A stretch of DNA of 51,725 nt from Dolichospermum sp. UHCC 0259 (GTDB lineage Bacteria; Cyanobacteriota; Cyanobacteriia; Cyanobacteriales; Nostocaceae): the NCBI RefSeq assembly GCF_009711935.1, contig NZ_VIKX01000192.1, forward strand, positions 1-51,725, written 5' to 3'. The position numbers were made by a program, and so were the translations under genes. Below are positions 26,801-34,661 of the stretch, one piece after another. Numbering within the stretch: position 1 is the first letter of the stretch; each line of letters begins with the position of its first letter. The notes beneath the pieces are model-generated. The model had not been told where the DNA came from and did not search any database. It worked only from the letters and a program-made list of their open reading frames with translations.

Positions 26801-29800
26801 TGATAGAATCAATTCCCAAATCTGCTTCCATATCCATTGACAGTTCTAACATTTCTACTGGGTAGCCTGTTTTATCACTGACAACGTTTAGTAGAGTTTG
26901 ACTAAGGGTAGCTTTATCTATATTTGGGATGGTTTTTTCGTCACGCAGAGGCGCAGAGGCGCAGAGAGGAAGAGGTTGAGATAAGTCTGTTTTTTTATCA
27001 TTTTCTAAGTCTTGTTGAATTGGGGGAGAAAAAGTAGGTTGGGGATGATTTATAAAGTTGATGACTTTATTTTCTGAGGTCAATAAATGCAAATGTTTTT
27101 GCAGAATTTGAAAGTGATTTTCGGTATATTCATGTTGATATTTGAGATATTGTTCATGAATGCGGAGGGTATCACTTTGATGATCATGAAACCGCATCAT
27201 GTTCTGTTCAGAATTGGCAATTGCTAGTTGTTGAGTTGGGGATTGATGTTCTGTAGGTTGACTATTTCCCAATAATAAATACTGTTGCTGCATTAATTGA
27301 GAAAAGGCTTTTGTGTATTCTGTTTGATTGTGTAAAGATTGTTCATGAACGTGGATAATATCTCTTTGTTGCTGACTAAATTCTGTGATAATCTTTTCTA
27401 AGCTGTGAATAACTTTTTCGTGATTATCAGGTTGAATTTCGACTTGTTCTAATTGATCATCGAGTGAAGTTGGGTGGTCGTTTTTATCCTGTGGTTGATG
27501 ATTCTCATTAAATGAAGTTGGGTGATTTTTGTTAATTGCTGGTTGGGGAGATACTACTCCTACATGATGACCATTTTCTAAGGCTTTTGCGAATGCTTTT
27601 TGAGTTCTTTCGGTAATATTTGTACTATTTAAGCGTACATTTAAAACTTTTTTAGTGGGAACTTCGGGAATTTTAGTTGCGACTTGATAGGGATCTAAAT
27701 TTTGCAAATATAATCCAGCTACCTGCAATTGAACTATAGCTTGTCGAAGAGTTTTGTCACTATTTTTGGTATGACTTGGATTTACGGCTATAGCTAGGTG
27801 TGGCTTATCACTTAAAATTTCTTTCACCAAATTTGTAAGGACATTTTTGGGACCAAATTCTACAAAATAATAACCGCCAGCAGCATAGATATTTTCAATT
27901 TCCTGCTGAAATAATACCTGATTTAACAGTTGTTCTTTGAGAATTTTTTGAATGGCGTGGGGTTCTTGAGGATAACGGCTACCTGTAACATTGGTATAAA
28001 CAGGAATTTGGGCTTCGTTGAAATTTACTTTTTCAACTGCTTGGGCAAAAGGTTTTTGAGCATGAGATACTAATGGTGTATGAAATGCTGCGGAAACTCC
28101 TAATAAAAAAGTGGTAAAACCTTGATTTTTGAGAATATCTTGAACTTGAATAATTTCCTGTTTCTTGCCAGCTAATACTATTTGGTGCTGAGAATTTTTA
28201 TTAGCAATTGCTACCTGGGGAAACTTTTTAATTACTTCCGTTATTTGATGAATATCTCCTTTAACAGCTAACATTCCTCCGGGATCAAAATTGGGATTTG
28301 CAGGTGCAGCCATAGCTTGTCCTCTAGCTTTTGCTAAGAACAAATAATCCTCTTCATTTAACACTCCTGCAACCCACAAGGCTGTTAGTTCACCAAAGCT
28401 ATGACCGGCTACAAAATCGGGTTTAAATCCAGCTTGTTGCAAGATTTTATATAAGCCTGCACTAAATACACCAATTGCCGGTTGTGCATATTCAGTTTTT
28501 TGCAATGTTGCTAATTGAATTTGCTTTTTTGTTTCATCAAACACTGGCTGAGGAAATACTACGCTTGATAGGGGCTGTAATCCGTCTTCACACAATAGGC
28601 TATCCATGTGCGTGTAGGTTTGGCGCAAGCAGGGAAAATTCATGACTAATTCCCGCCCCATTTCTAAGTATTGTGAACCTTGTCCAGAAAACAAAGCCAC
28701 TACTTTACCTGTTGCGTCTATCCCCTTTTGGCGGTAGTAAACCCCTTGCGGATGTTCCCAGGATTCGGCTTCGGGCTTGTTTTTCAGCCCTTCGATGACA
28801 ATTTCCAGCAATTCCCCAGCTTGGGCTAAATCATCGGTGACAAAGCCCACTCTGGCATAATTAACGGGAATTTTAGCGGTTTGAGCATCAGTAATTAATT
28901 GTTGATAGTGTTTTTCTTTACTCTCATTCTGTAATTGTTGTTGGATTTGTTGACAACGAGATAACAACTCTGAAGGCGTGGGGGCAAATAGTAGTAAGGA
29001 TTTTGGAGTATGGTGTAAACGGTAAGGGTGATGATGTTCATGTTCGTATTCTTCTAGCACAACGTGATAATTTGTACCACCAAATCCAAAGGCACTGACT
29101 CCTGCCCTTCTGGGTTGGGTAGGATGACTTACCCAAGGTCTAGTTTCCGTATTTAAATAAAATGGTGAGTTCTCAATATTCAGTTTTGGATGGGGGGTAC
29201 TGATATTAATTGTCGGTGGTAGGACTTTGTGATGCAGTGCTAAAGCCGTTTTGATGAGACTAGCAGCACCAGCAGCCGCTTTAGTATGTCCAATTTGAGA
29301 TTTAACAGTTCCTAAAGCGATATGCTGTTTTTTTGGGTTATTTTCGCCAAAAACGGTGGTAATAGATGTAAATTCTGTAGGATCTCCTACCATCGTTCCC
29401 GTACCATGTGCTTCAATTAAACCTATACTAGCAGGAGAAATTCCTGCATCTATATATGCTCGATTTAAAGCATTTATTTGACCTTCCGCACGAGGTGCAT
29501 AGATACTTTTATACTTACCATCGCTGGAACTGCCAACGCCCTTGATGACTGCATAGATGCGATCGCCATCTCGTTGGGCATCTTCTAGGCGTTTAAGTAC
29601 CAACATTCCCACGCCTTCACCTAATAGCATTCCATCTGCATCAGCATCAAAGGGTCTCACCTTTTCTCCTGGAGAAACAGCAGGAGTTTTACTGAAGCAC
29701 ATATAGGCGAAAATTGAGTTATCAGTATCTACACCACCTGTTATCATCATGTCGGCGCGATGTTCTACTAATTCGCTAATAGCCATCCTTAATGCACCCA

Positions 29801-30572
29801 AGGAACTCGCACAAGCTGCATCAACTACGCAGTTCATTCCCCCCAAATCCAGACGGTTAGCGATACGTCCAGAAATCACATTTGCTAACATTCCGGGGAA
29901 GGCATTTTCTTCCCATTGCACATATCCACTTTTGAGTTTTTCAATAATTTTTTGGCTATCTTCGTCTGATAACCCACTATTTTTGAGAACTTTTTTCCAA
30001 AGTGGATCTTGCAATCTTGCACCTAAAGGAACAGCCAATTGTCTACCAATTGCTACTCCTAATACTACTCCTGTTCGTTCATGATTAAATTGTCGAGATG
30101 CACCATAACCAGCATCTTCTAATGCCTCTTTTGCTACTACCAAACCGAGTAATTGAGAAATATCTGTCACCTCCAAAATATTGGGAGGTAAGCCAAATTC
30201 CATAGGATTAAAATCAATATCTGGTAGAAAACCACCTCGCTTACAATAGGTTTTATCTGGTGCTTTTGGATCAGGATCATAATAATCATCTATATTCCAA
30301 CGAGATGCAGGAACATCAGTAATACAATCCACTTTCTGAATAATATTTTCCCAGTATTCTTGTAAACTCTTCGCCTGGGGAAAAATAGAAGCCATACCAA
30401 CAATTGCTACATCAGTTGTTCGCAATTTAGCATTAATTTCATTTTTCATATTTGTAGTATCAGGCATATTTTTTTTCACCGTTATCATCTTGAGTACAGA
30501 CTTTTCACAGTTACTAATTTCATCTTTTAACTGTGTGAAAGCAGCTTCAAATTGGGAGGTAGCCATGATCAT
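23826..30572 (-). CDS. Multidomain lipid polyketide synthase KS-AT-ACP-ACP-KR-DH (PfaA/HglE type)
   Basis: This 2248-residue iterative type I synthase is closest in layout to PfaA and HglE-type secondary-lipid synthases. The KS (about 52-480) has Cys254 in DAACASS, His389 in EAHGTGT and His429 in IGHTKAAAG. The AT (about 640-930) has Ser725 in GHSFGEL. A Gln/His-rich linker (about 1040-1215) has two coiled repeats HEQxLxxQxEY. Two tandem ACPs follow, each with LGIDSIKRVEI (Ser1256, Ser1379). The KR (about 1680-1900) has SGGAKGI and Tyr1876 in SDYAIANE. The C-terminal hot-dog DH has His1988 in DHVIAGRPVLP. All sites look intact. No thioesterase or reductase release domain is present. Residues about 1201-1211 (PLCASAPLRDEK) come from a heptamer repeat. 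The start is uncertain within the first 55 codons. It is first of the minus-strand set. Confidence 0.93.
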   Translation of the reverse strand: MIMATSQFEAAFTQLKDEISNCEKSVLKMITVKKNMPDTTNMKNEINAKLRTTDVAIVGMASIFPQAKSLQEYWENIIQKVDCITDVPASRWNIDDYYDPDPKAPDKTYCKRGGFLPDIDFNPMEFGLPPNILEVTDISQLLGLVVAKEALEDAGYGASRQFNHERTGVVLGVAIGRQLAVPLGARLQDPLWKKVLKNSGLSDEDSQKIIEKLKSGYVQWEENAFPGMLANVISGRIANRLDLGGMNCVVDAACASSLGALRMAISELVEHRADMMITGGVDTDNSIFAYMCFSKTPAVSPGEKVRPFDADADGMLLGEGVGMLVLKRLEDAQRDGDRIYAVIKGVGSSSDGKYKSIYAPRAEGQINALNRAYIDAGISPASIGLIEAHGTGTMVGDPTEFTSITTVFGENNPKKQHIALGTVKSQIGHTKAAAGAASLIKTALALHHKVLPPTINISTPHPKLNIENSPFYLNTETRPWVSHPTQPRRAGVSAFGFGGTNYHVVLEEYEHEHHHPYRLHHTPKSLLLFAPTPSELLSRCQQIQQQLQNESKEKHYQQLITDAQTAKIPVNYARVGFVTDDLAQAGELLEIVIEGLKNKPEAESWEHPQGVYYRQKGIDATGKVVALFSGQGSQYLEMGRELVMNFPCLRQTYTHMDSLLCEDGLQPLSSVVFPQPVFDETKKQIQLATLQKTEYAQPAIGVFSAGLYKILQQAGFKPDFVAGHSFGELTALWVAGVLNEEDYLFLAKARGQAMAAPANPNFDPGGMLAVKGDIHQITEVIKKFPQVAIANKNSQHQIVLAGKKQEIIQVQDILKNQGFTTFLLGVSAAFHTPLVSHAQKPFAQAVEKVNFNEAQIPVYTNVTGSRYPQEPHAIQKILKEQLLNQVLFQQEIENIYAAGGYYFVEFGPKNVLTNLVKEILSDKPHLAIAVNPSHTKNSDKTLRQAIVQLQVAGLYLQNLDPYQVATKIPEVPTKKVLNVRLNSTNITERTQKAFAKALENGHHVGVVSPQPAINKNHPTSFNENHQPQDKNDHPTSLDDQLEQVEIQPDNHEKVIHSLEKIITEFSQQQRDIIHVHEQSLHNQTEYTKAFSQLMQQQYLLLGNSQPTEHQSPTQQLAIANSEQNMMRFHDHQSDTLRIHEQYLKYQHEYTENHFQILQKHLHLLTSENKVINFINHPQPTFSPPIQQDLENDKKTDLSQPLPLCASAPLRDEKTIPNIDKATLSQTLLNVVSDKTGYPVEMLELSMDMEADLGIDSIKRVEILGGLLEIYPNLPKPNPEELGQLRTLEQIAEYMQTLVPDILNQHVEISTAIISKEVLVEVSQPELITATPVIEKQQKEVEITQDLSDILLTVVSEKTGYPVKMLELSMDMEADLGIDSIKRVEILGGLLELYPDLPKPNPEEIGELRTLGEIATYMQQQAQEIPNLLTEEIVEDIKITSVPNIRRSIAKLHQLPTPDSLEFSLPENHIALITDDGSPTTEKLADSLIAKGWKTVVLNFPGVESNVDAGINRVVLTDWNEENLQQQLQQISDNYGTVAAFIHLHPATSSDIDKSILRHVFLIAKYLKEPLNTAAKFGRSCFISVARLDGKFGLGESHSFSAISGGFFGLTKSINQEWENVFCRSLDLNPDLDPETSVKHILAEIHDANLLIQEVGYSNKGRVSLIADFSPLPTTNTPRKITKDQVFLVSGGAKGITAQCVIKIAQQYQCKFILLGRSSTEVEPVWAENCQNEAELKQRILENFQAQGEKPTPIMVQKKYQVISSQREIQNTLKAIVEAGGEAEYLSVDITDTVLLESKIADVIERFGAITGIIHGAGNLADKRIEKKSIQDFENVYAAKVKGLENLLRCVPASQLQYLVLFSSVVGFYGNAGQSDYAIANEILNKSAHLIKHNYPNCHVMAINWGPWESGMVSSELKKAFATRGIEVIPIETGTQILVDELTTANQNTVQLVIGSPLTYVPATLSNELKNYRIKRQLTLTENPFLQDHVIAGRPVLPATCGLLWMTNACEQLYPGFTAFSSPNFKVLKGIVFDENFTSEYILELQELAKHENQEIEFAAKISSKTPDGKIRYHFSTNLILKREIPTPPNYVPLNFNQDENFLKTNQKLYQVTASSLFHGLTFQGVKSVLNTSPSQITIECYLPEPTTQQQGQFPVQTFNPYIADVQIHSLWIWTQHFHQVGCLPSEIKHFEQFIKVPFGETFYVTCEVQSKTESSVVTDVITYNRQGQIYNRMIGAKGTILPRQIAKD
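26365..26500 (-). repeat. ACP2 half of a direct DNA repeat encoding the twin ACPs
   Basis: This stretch is very similar base for base to 26735-26870, including long identical runs around the phosphopantetheine Ser codons. It is a coding direct repeat with a period of 369 bases (123 codons). Confidence 0.75.
26735..26870 (-). repeat. ACP1 half of the same direct repeat
   Basis: Partner of 26365-26500. The shared protein core includes DMEADLGIDSIKRVEILGGL, identical in both. Confidence 0.75.
26941..26968. repeat. Heptamer STRR inserted in frame in the synthase linker
   Basis: TCACGCAGAGGCGCAGAGGC followed by GCAGAGAG is a 7-base CGCAGAG repeat 28 bases long, lying in the linker just before ACP1. 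Its minus-strand reading adds LCASAPLRDE-type residues without breaking the frame. Confidence 0.8.
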
Positions 30573-30619
30573 ATTTTGCTCTTTTGAGCAGGCAATATGG
30601 AGTTAAAAGTCCAAGAGTA

Positions 30620-30674
30620 AGTGACCGCAAATAAACACGGATAAATGCGTAGATTTTATGATTCTGTACAGCCT
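30620..30674. repeat. Dispersed repeat copy B
   Basis: AGTGACCGCAAATAAACACG, then GATAAATGCG, then ATTTTATGATTCTGTACAG. It matches copy A at 20958-21010, 5' of the pfaD-like gene. Both copies lie in the same relation to a minus-strand lipid gene start. Confidence 0.65.
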
Positions 30675-31070
30675 TGGATGAAGTTGGTATAGGTAAATAT
30701 TGATTTTTCATCCTTAACAGTATTGAAATCTTTTTTTGCATTAATTATTGATAAATGCTGTGGCGGTTTAATAGGGAATACTCTGATTAATCCTGTAGTC
30801 TGTAAATTAATTTTTCGCCTAAATTAATCTTAGTTTGGTGACAACTCTATTGCAACTCATAAGCAATTCATGTGCAACTTCATAAAAGTCTTGCAAATGT
30901 AAAATTGATAGAGTTGTCTGTAAAATATGTTTGCTTATCCAATACATAAATTATTATCTAAGTTTTAGCCATTTTGACCAAAGTTGCATATAGATTGCAT
31001 ACCCTCGGTTTTATATTAAAAATTTTATTTTGCAGTCAACAAGAATTATACATCCTCTTAATGGCAATAA

Positions 31071-31172
31071 ATAAGCATTCAGCCGTCAGCTATCAGCAAG
31101 AATTGAATTGATCAGCATTCTGAATATTAATTAATGACGGTTTTAGCTGACCACTGATAGCTGAATGCTTAT
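31071..31172. repeat. 102-base inverted-repeat element (MITE-like)
   Basis: The ends ATAAGCATTCAGC.. and ..GCTGAATGCTTAT are perfect 12-13 bp inverted repeats. Inner parts (GTCAGCTATCAG on the left, CTGATAGCTGA on the right) also pair partly. No ORF. It is a non-coding mobile-type or regulatory foldback. Confidence 0.65.
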
Positions 31173-31604
31173 AATTATTGTTCATTAGTTTCTAATGCTA
31201 AATAATGAATCTTTGCATCTATCCCCAGAAATATTTTTTCATCTTTGTAAAATTAATCACTATCAAATATATCTAAGGAATTAAAAAAATATTTTTTCAT
31301 CAACTTAAGTCCAAAGTTTGAGATAATAAAAAATTAGTAATTCTTAATCTATTTAAGGAGTTGATGATTTGATGCTTGCAATTTTTACAAATCCAAGATA
31401 TTGCGATAAATAAGGTTTTATGAAACAATTAGTTGCATATAGGTTGAAATTCCCCAAAAATAAGTTTAATCTAAATTATTAAATCAGGGAAATTTAGACT
31501 GTGAATTTAAAGCGGTCTTTGAGCGTGAAATTAGTCAATTAAAGTTTATTGCATTATTTGGCTTCTGCAATATTGGAATTACAAAACTACAAGGAATTGC
31601 TGGC

Positions 31605-31934
31605 ATGAGACTATCTGAATTAGATCCACTCATCCCGCTGAATGAGTTACGAGAAGACCTCCTCAAATTACCAAAAGGTTACTCATTTCATGAAGATGAA
31701 TTAGTAGATTTTCTATCACGGAGAAGATGGCCCGAAAGCAATCGTCGAATTGATAGAACAACATTCTGGCGGTGGCGTAATGACAATGCTATTGAGCATC
31801 AAAAAATATTCAGTCGCTTGGATCTTCTCAAACTTTGTCAAATTTGTGATCATTATCGAGTAGACGGAACGCGGAGTGAATACTTGGCAATTATGCGGAA
31901 GAAAAAAGAGAAAGAGGTCGTGTTAAATAAATAA
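31605..31934 (+). CDS. Small basic protein (109 residues), possible DNA-binding, unassigned
   Basis: I do not recognise the family with certainty. The protein is rich in Arg/Lys and Trp: SRRRWPESNRRIDRTTFWRW, then RNDNAIEHQKIFSRLDLLKL, then QICDHYRVDGTRSEYLAIMR and a Lys-rich end. DELVDFLSRRRWPESNRRIDRTTFWRW reads like a helix-turn-helix with a recognition helix, which suggests a transcription or replication-type regulator; this is inference. It stands between the synthase control region and the devB-like gene in the exporter's direction, so it might regulate either side. AAGGA lies 9-13 bases before the ATG at 31605. Confidence 0.55.
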   Translation: MRLSELDPLIPLNELREDLLKLPKGYSFHEDELVDFLSRRRWPESNRRIDRTTFWRWRNDNAIEHQKIFSRLDLLKLCQICDHYRVDGTRSEYLAIMRKKKEKEVVLNK

Positions 31935-31943
31935 ATTTTTGAT

Positions 31944-31990
31944 ATTGGTAATTGGTAATGGTCAATAACTAATTACCCATTACCTATCAA
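31944..31990. repeat. GGTAATTGG/CCAATTACC-type inverted STRR
   Basis: GGTAATTGGTAATGG faces ATTACCCATTACC in the 247-base spacer ahead of the devB-like gene. The arms can pair into a hairpin and the units are the same heptamer as at 8828 and 47949. Confidence 0.6.
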
Positions 31991-32181
31991 AATTTTAGCA
32001 TTGAAATATTTTGTGTAATAGGTAATTAATCAACTGAGTAAATAGTTTTTGATCAAGAGTATTTTTTGGATATTGGATCAGATATAAGGTTGTCAAGAGA
32101 TGTTATCAAGTGTAGTGACTTTTCTGTTTCTTATTGAGAATCAGAAATAATGTCATATTTCCTAATTTAAAAGACAAAATT

Positions 32182-33384
32182 ATGGTACACAAGGAAAAGC
32201 ACTCATTAATAAAACCTGTGAGTTTGTGGCCGATAATGTTAGCAAGTTCTGGAGTTATAGCTACCAGTGTAATATCTATCTATAGCCTTTCATATTTTCA
32301 GCAAACTTCTAAATCAACTTCTACAATATCTCCTAATGTCCCTATTTCTGCACCTACAATTACTGCTGTTGCTGCTTTAGGACGTTTAGAACCCCAAGGA
32401 GAAGTAATTCGTCTCTCTGCACCCAATTCTCAAACAGGGATAAGAGTTAATCAACTTTTGGTGAAAAAAGGAGACAAAATTCTTCAAGGACAAGTAGTAG
32501 CAATTCTTGATAGTTATATTCCTAATCTTGCAGCTTTAGAAAAAGCAAAACGACAAGTGGAAGTCAGTCAAGCAAATCTTCAGCAAGTAGAAGCAGGGGC
32601 GAAAGGAGGTGATATTTCGGCGCAAAAAGCCACAATTTCCCGTTTAGAAGCTGAATTACGGGGATCAATTTCTACCCAAAAATCTACAATTGCTCGTTTA
32701 GAAGCTGAACTAAAAAATTCAGAAACCGAAAATAAACGATATCAGAAATTATATCAAGATGGTGCTATTTCTGCTTCTGATGCCGATACTAGAAGATTAC
32801 GCAGGGATACTGTACAGGAACAACTTAATGAAGCTAATGCTAATCTCAAAAGGACTGTAGAAACTTTACAAAAACAGTTAAGTGAGTCTGAAGCTAGACT
32901 GAATAGTATTGCAGAAATTCGTCCTACAGATGTACAATTAGCTCAAGCAAATGTAAAAAGTGCGATCGCATCTGTTCAACAAGCTCAAGCAGAGCTAGAT
33001 TTAAGTTCTATTCGTTCACCTATTAATGGTCAAGTCCTCAAAATTAATACTTGGCCAGGAGAAATAATTGCCAATAAAGGAATATTAGAATTGGGACAAA
33101 CTCAACAAATGTATGTGGTTGCAGAAGTTTATGAAACTGATATTAAAAGAGTTCGTCTCGGTCAATCAGTAACTATTACTGGTGAGGCTTTTACAGGAAA
33201 ATTAAAAGGGACTGTTACAGATATTGGTTTACAAGTTGGTAGACAAAATATCTTTAATACTAATCCTGGTGCAGATACAGATAATAAAATAGTTGATGTA
33301 AAAATCCGCATTGATAAATTAGCAGATAATCAACGAGTTTCTAGTTTAACTAATTTACAAGTTCAGGTACTTATTCAGATATAA
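32182..33384 (+). CDS. devB: DevB-type membrane fusion (HlyD) protein of ABC exporter
   Basis: This is the periplasmic adaptor of a DevBCA-type exporter, which in heterocyst formers works with a TolC-like outer-membrane channel to move glycolipids. It has about 400 residues from ATG 32182; an upstream TTG at 32134 is less likely. One membrane helix lies near the N-terminus (about 12-35). A lipoyl-like half follows (GRLEPQGEVIRLSAP and LLVKKGDKILQGQVVAILD). Then comes a long coiled coil with repeated ARLEAEL/SRLEAEL (about 120-260). The returning half is LSSIRSPINGQVLKINTWPG and a beta-barrel. It is first of three genes in devBCA order. Nostocales carry several DevBCA paralogues, so which one this is remains open. 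Confidence 0.88.
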   Translation: MVHKEKHSLIKPVSLWPIMLASSGVIATSVISIYSLSYFQQTSKSTSTISPNVPISAPTITAVAALGRLEPQGEVIRLSAPNSQTGIRVNQLLVKKGDKILQGQVVAILDSYIPNLAALEKAKRQVEVSQANLQQVEAGAKGGDISAQKATISRLEAELRGSISTQKSTIARLEAELKNSETENKRYQKLYQDGAISASDADTRRLRRDTVQEQLNEANANLKRTVETLQKQLSESEARLNSIAEIRPTDVQLAQANVKSAIASVQQAQAELDLSSIRSPINGQVLKINTWPGEIIANKGILELGQTQQMYVVAEVYETDIKRVRLGQSVTITGEAFTGKLKGTVTDIGLQVGRQNIFNTNPGADTDNKIVDVKIRIDKLADNQRVSSLTNLQVQVLIQI

Positions 33385-33479
33385 GTCTAAACTATGATTT
33401 TTCTGATTAATTTGATTGGGATGATTAATAAGGTGTATTTAAAAAATCGAATAGTTATATAGGGAATAGGAGGTAAAAC

Positions 33480-34655
33480 ATGATTTTAAATATACCTTTA
33501 GCTTGGCTGCAATTGGTCAAGCAAAAAGTACGCTTTCTTGTGGCATTAGCAGGTATTGCTTTTATTTCTGTTTTGATGTTTATGCAAATTGGGTTTCAAG
33601 ATGCTCTTTATGCTAGTGCAACTCAAGTGCATAAACATCTTCGAGGTGATTTGTTTTTAATTAGCTCTCAATATAGATCTTTGACTTCTACTCAAAGTTT
33701 TCCTCGCAGTCGTTTATATCAGATATTAGGTTTTAATGGGATTGCATCAGTTGAACCTTTATATGTCCAATTTGCTAAACTTAAAAATCCTCTCAATGGT
33801 CGCAAATATCCTATTTATGTCCTGGGATTTGATCCGGTTAAATCCATCTTTAGATTACCGGAAATAGATCAAGATTTTCAATTACTCAAAATTCCTGATC
33901 AAGTATTTTTTGACCGAGCCGCACGTCCAGAATTTGGACCAATTGCTGAATATTTTCAGAAAAATAAACCTATGAGTATGGAAATATTTAGTTATTTAGG
34001 AACTGTTGGTTACAAGGTAAAAGTGAGTGGGTTATTTACTCTTGGACCTTCTTTTGGTGTGGATGGTAATTTAATAGTCAGTTCTTCTACTTTTTTTAGA
34101 ATTTTTCCAGAACACAGACCAAATCAAGTAGATATAGGTTCAATTCATCTGCAACCTGATGTTAGTCCTCAAAGGATTTTAGCAAATTTATCTGCTAGTT
34201 TGCCAAATGATGTCACGGTAATGACACGGAAAGAATTTATTGATTTTGAAAAAAGCTATTGGACATTAAGAACACCAATTGGATTTGTGTTTAATTTGAT
34301 GGTAACGATGGGTTTTGTTGTTGGTGTAATTGTTGTTTATCAAATTCTTTATAGTAATATATCAACCCATTTTGTCCAATTTGCTACACTCAAGGCAATG
34401 GGATTTAGAAATAAATATCTTTTGAATGTTGTCTTTCAGCAAGCTGTAATTTTAGCTGTCTTGGGCTATATTCCCGGTTTTGCTATTTCTCTAGGACTAT
34501 ATGATATTGCCAAAGATGCAACTAAATTACCAATTGTTATGGATATAAATAAGGGTCTATTAGTATTTATTTCTGTAATTGTTATGTGCTTAACTTCGGG
34601 TTTCTTTTCTACTAATAAATTACGTAAGGTAGATCCAGCCGAAATTTTTAATTAA
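33480..34655 (+). CDS. devC: DevC-type ABC exporter permease
   Basis: This 391-residue FtsX/MacB-like permease has one membrane segment near the N-terminus (about 18-36, VRFLVALAGIAFISVLMFMQ). A large extracytoplasmic domain (about 40-260) follows, then three C-terminal membrane helices (about 263-290, 315-340, 355-375). IPLAWLQLVKQKVRF at the start and KLRKVDPAEIFN at the end are typical of DevC proteins. GGAGG lies 7 bases before the ATG. It follows devB by 95 bases and precedes devA by 6 bases, so the three genes look like one transcript. Confidence 0.9.
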   Translation: MILNIPLAWLQLVKQKVRFLVALAGIAFISVLMFMQIGFQDALYASATQVHKHLRGDLFLISSQYRSLTSTQSFPRSRLYQILGFNGIASVEPLYVQFAKLKNPLNGRKYPIYVLGFDPVKSIFRLPEIDQDFQLLKIPDQVFFDRAARPEFGPIAEYFQKNKPMSMEIFSYLGTVGYKVKVSGLFTLGPSFGVDGNLIVSSSTFFRIFPEHRPNQVDIGSIHLQPDVSPQRILANLSASLPNDVTVMTRKEFIDFEKSYWTLRTPIGFVFNLMVTMGFVVGVIVVYQILYSNISTHFVQFATLKAMGFRNKYLLNVVFQQAVILAVLGYIPGFAISLGLYDIAKDATKLPIVMDINKGLLVFISVIVMCLTSGFFSTNKLRKVDPAEIFN

Positions 34656-34661
34656 CTACCT

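Larger units (their letters stand above)
30573..31604. other. 1-kb divergent control region of the lipid synthesis/export locus
   Basis: This region separates the minus-strand synthase from the plus-strand 109-residue gene and the DevBCA exporter. It is AT-rich with no credible ORF. It holds dispersed repeat copy B (30620-30674) and a 102-base inverted-repeat element (31071-31172). Promoters for both directions should be here. I found no exact GTA-N8-TAC NtcA box. Confidence 0.5.

Noticed and set aside
30547-30741. 64-codon frame overlapping the synthase start
   Set aside because: It overlaps the synthase's 5' end in another frame and includes dispersed repeat copy B; not a plausible protein.
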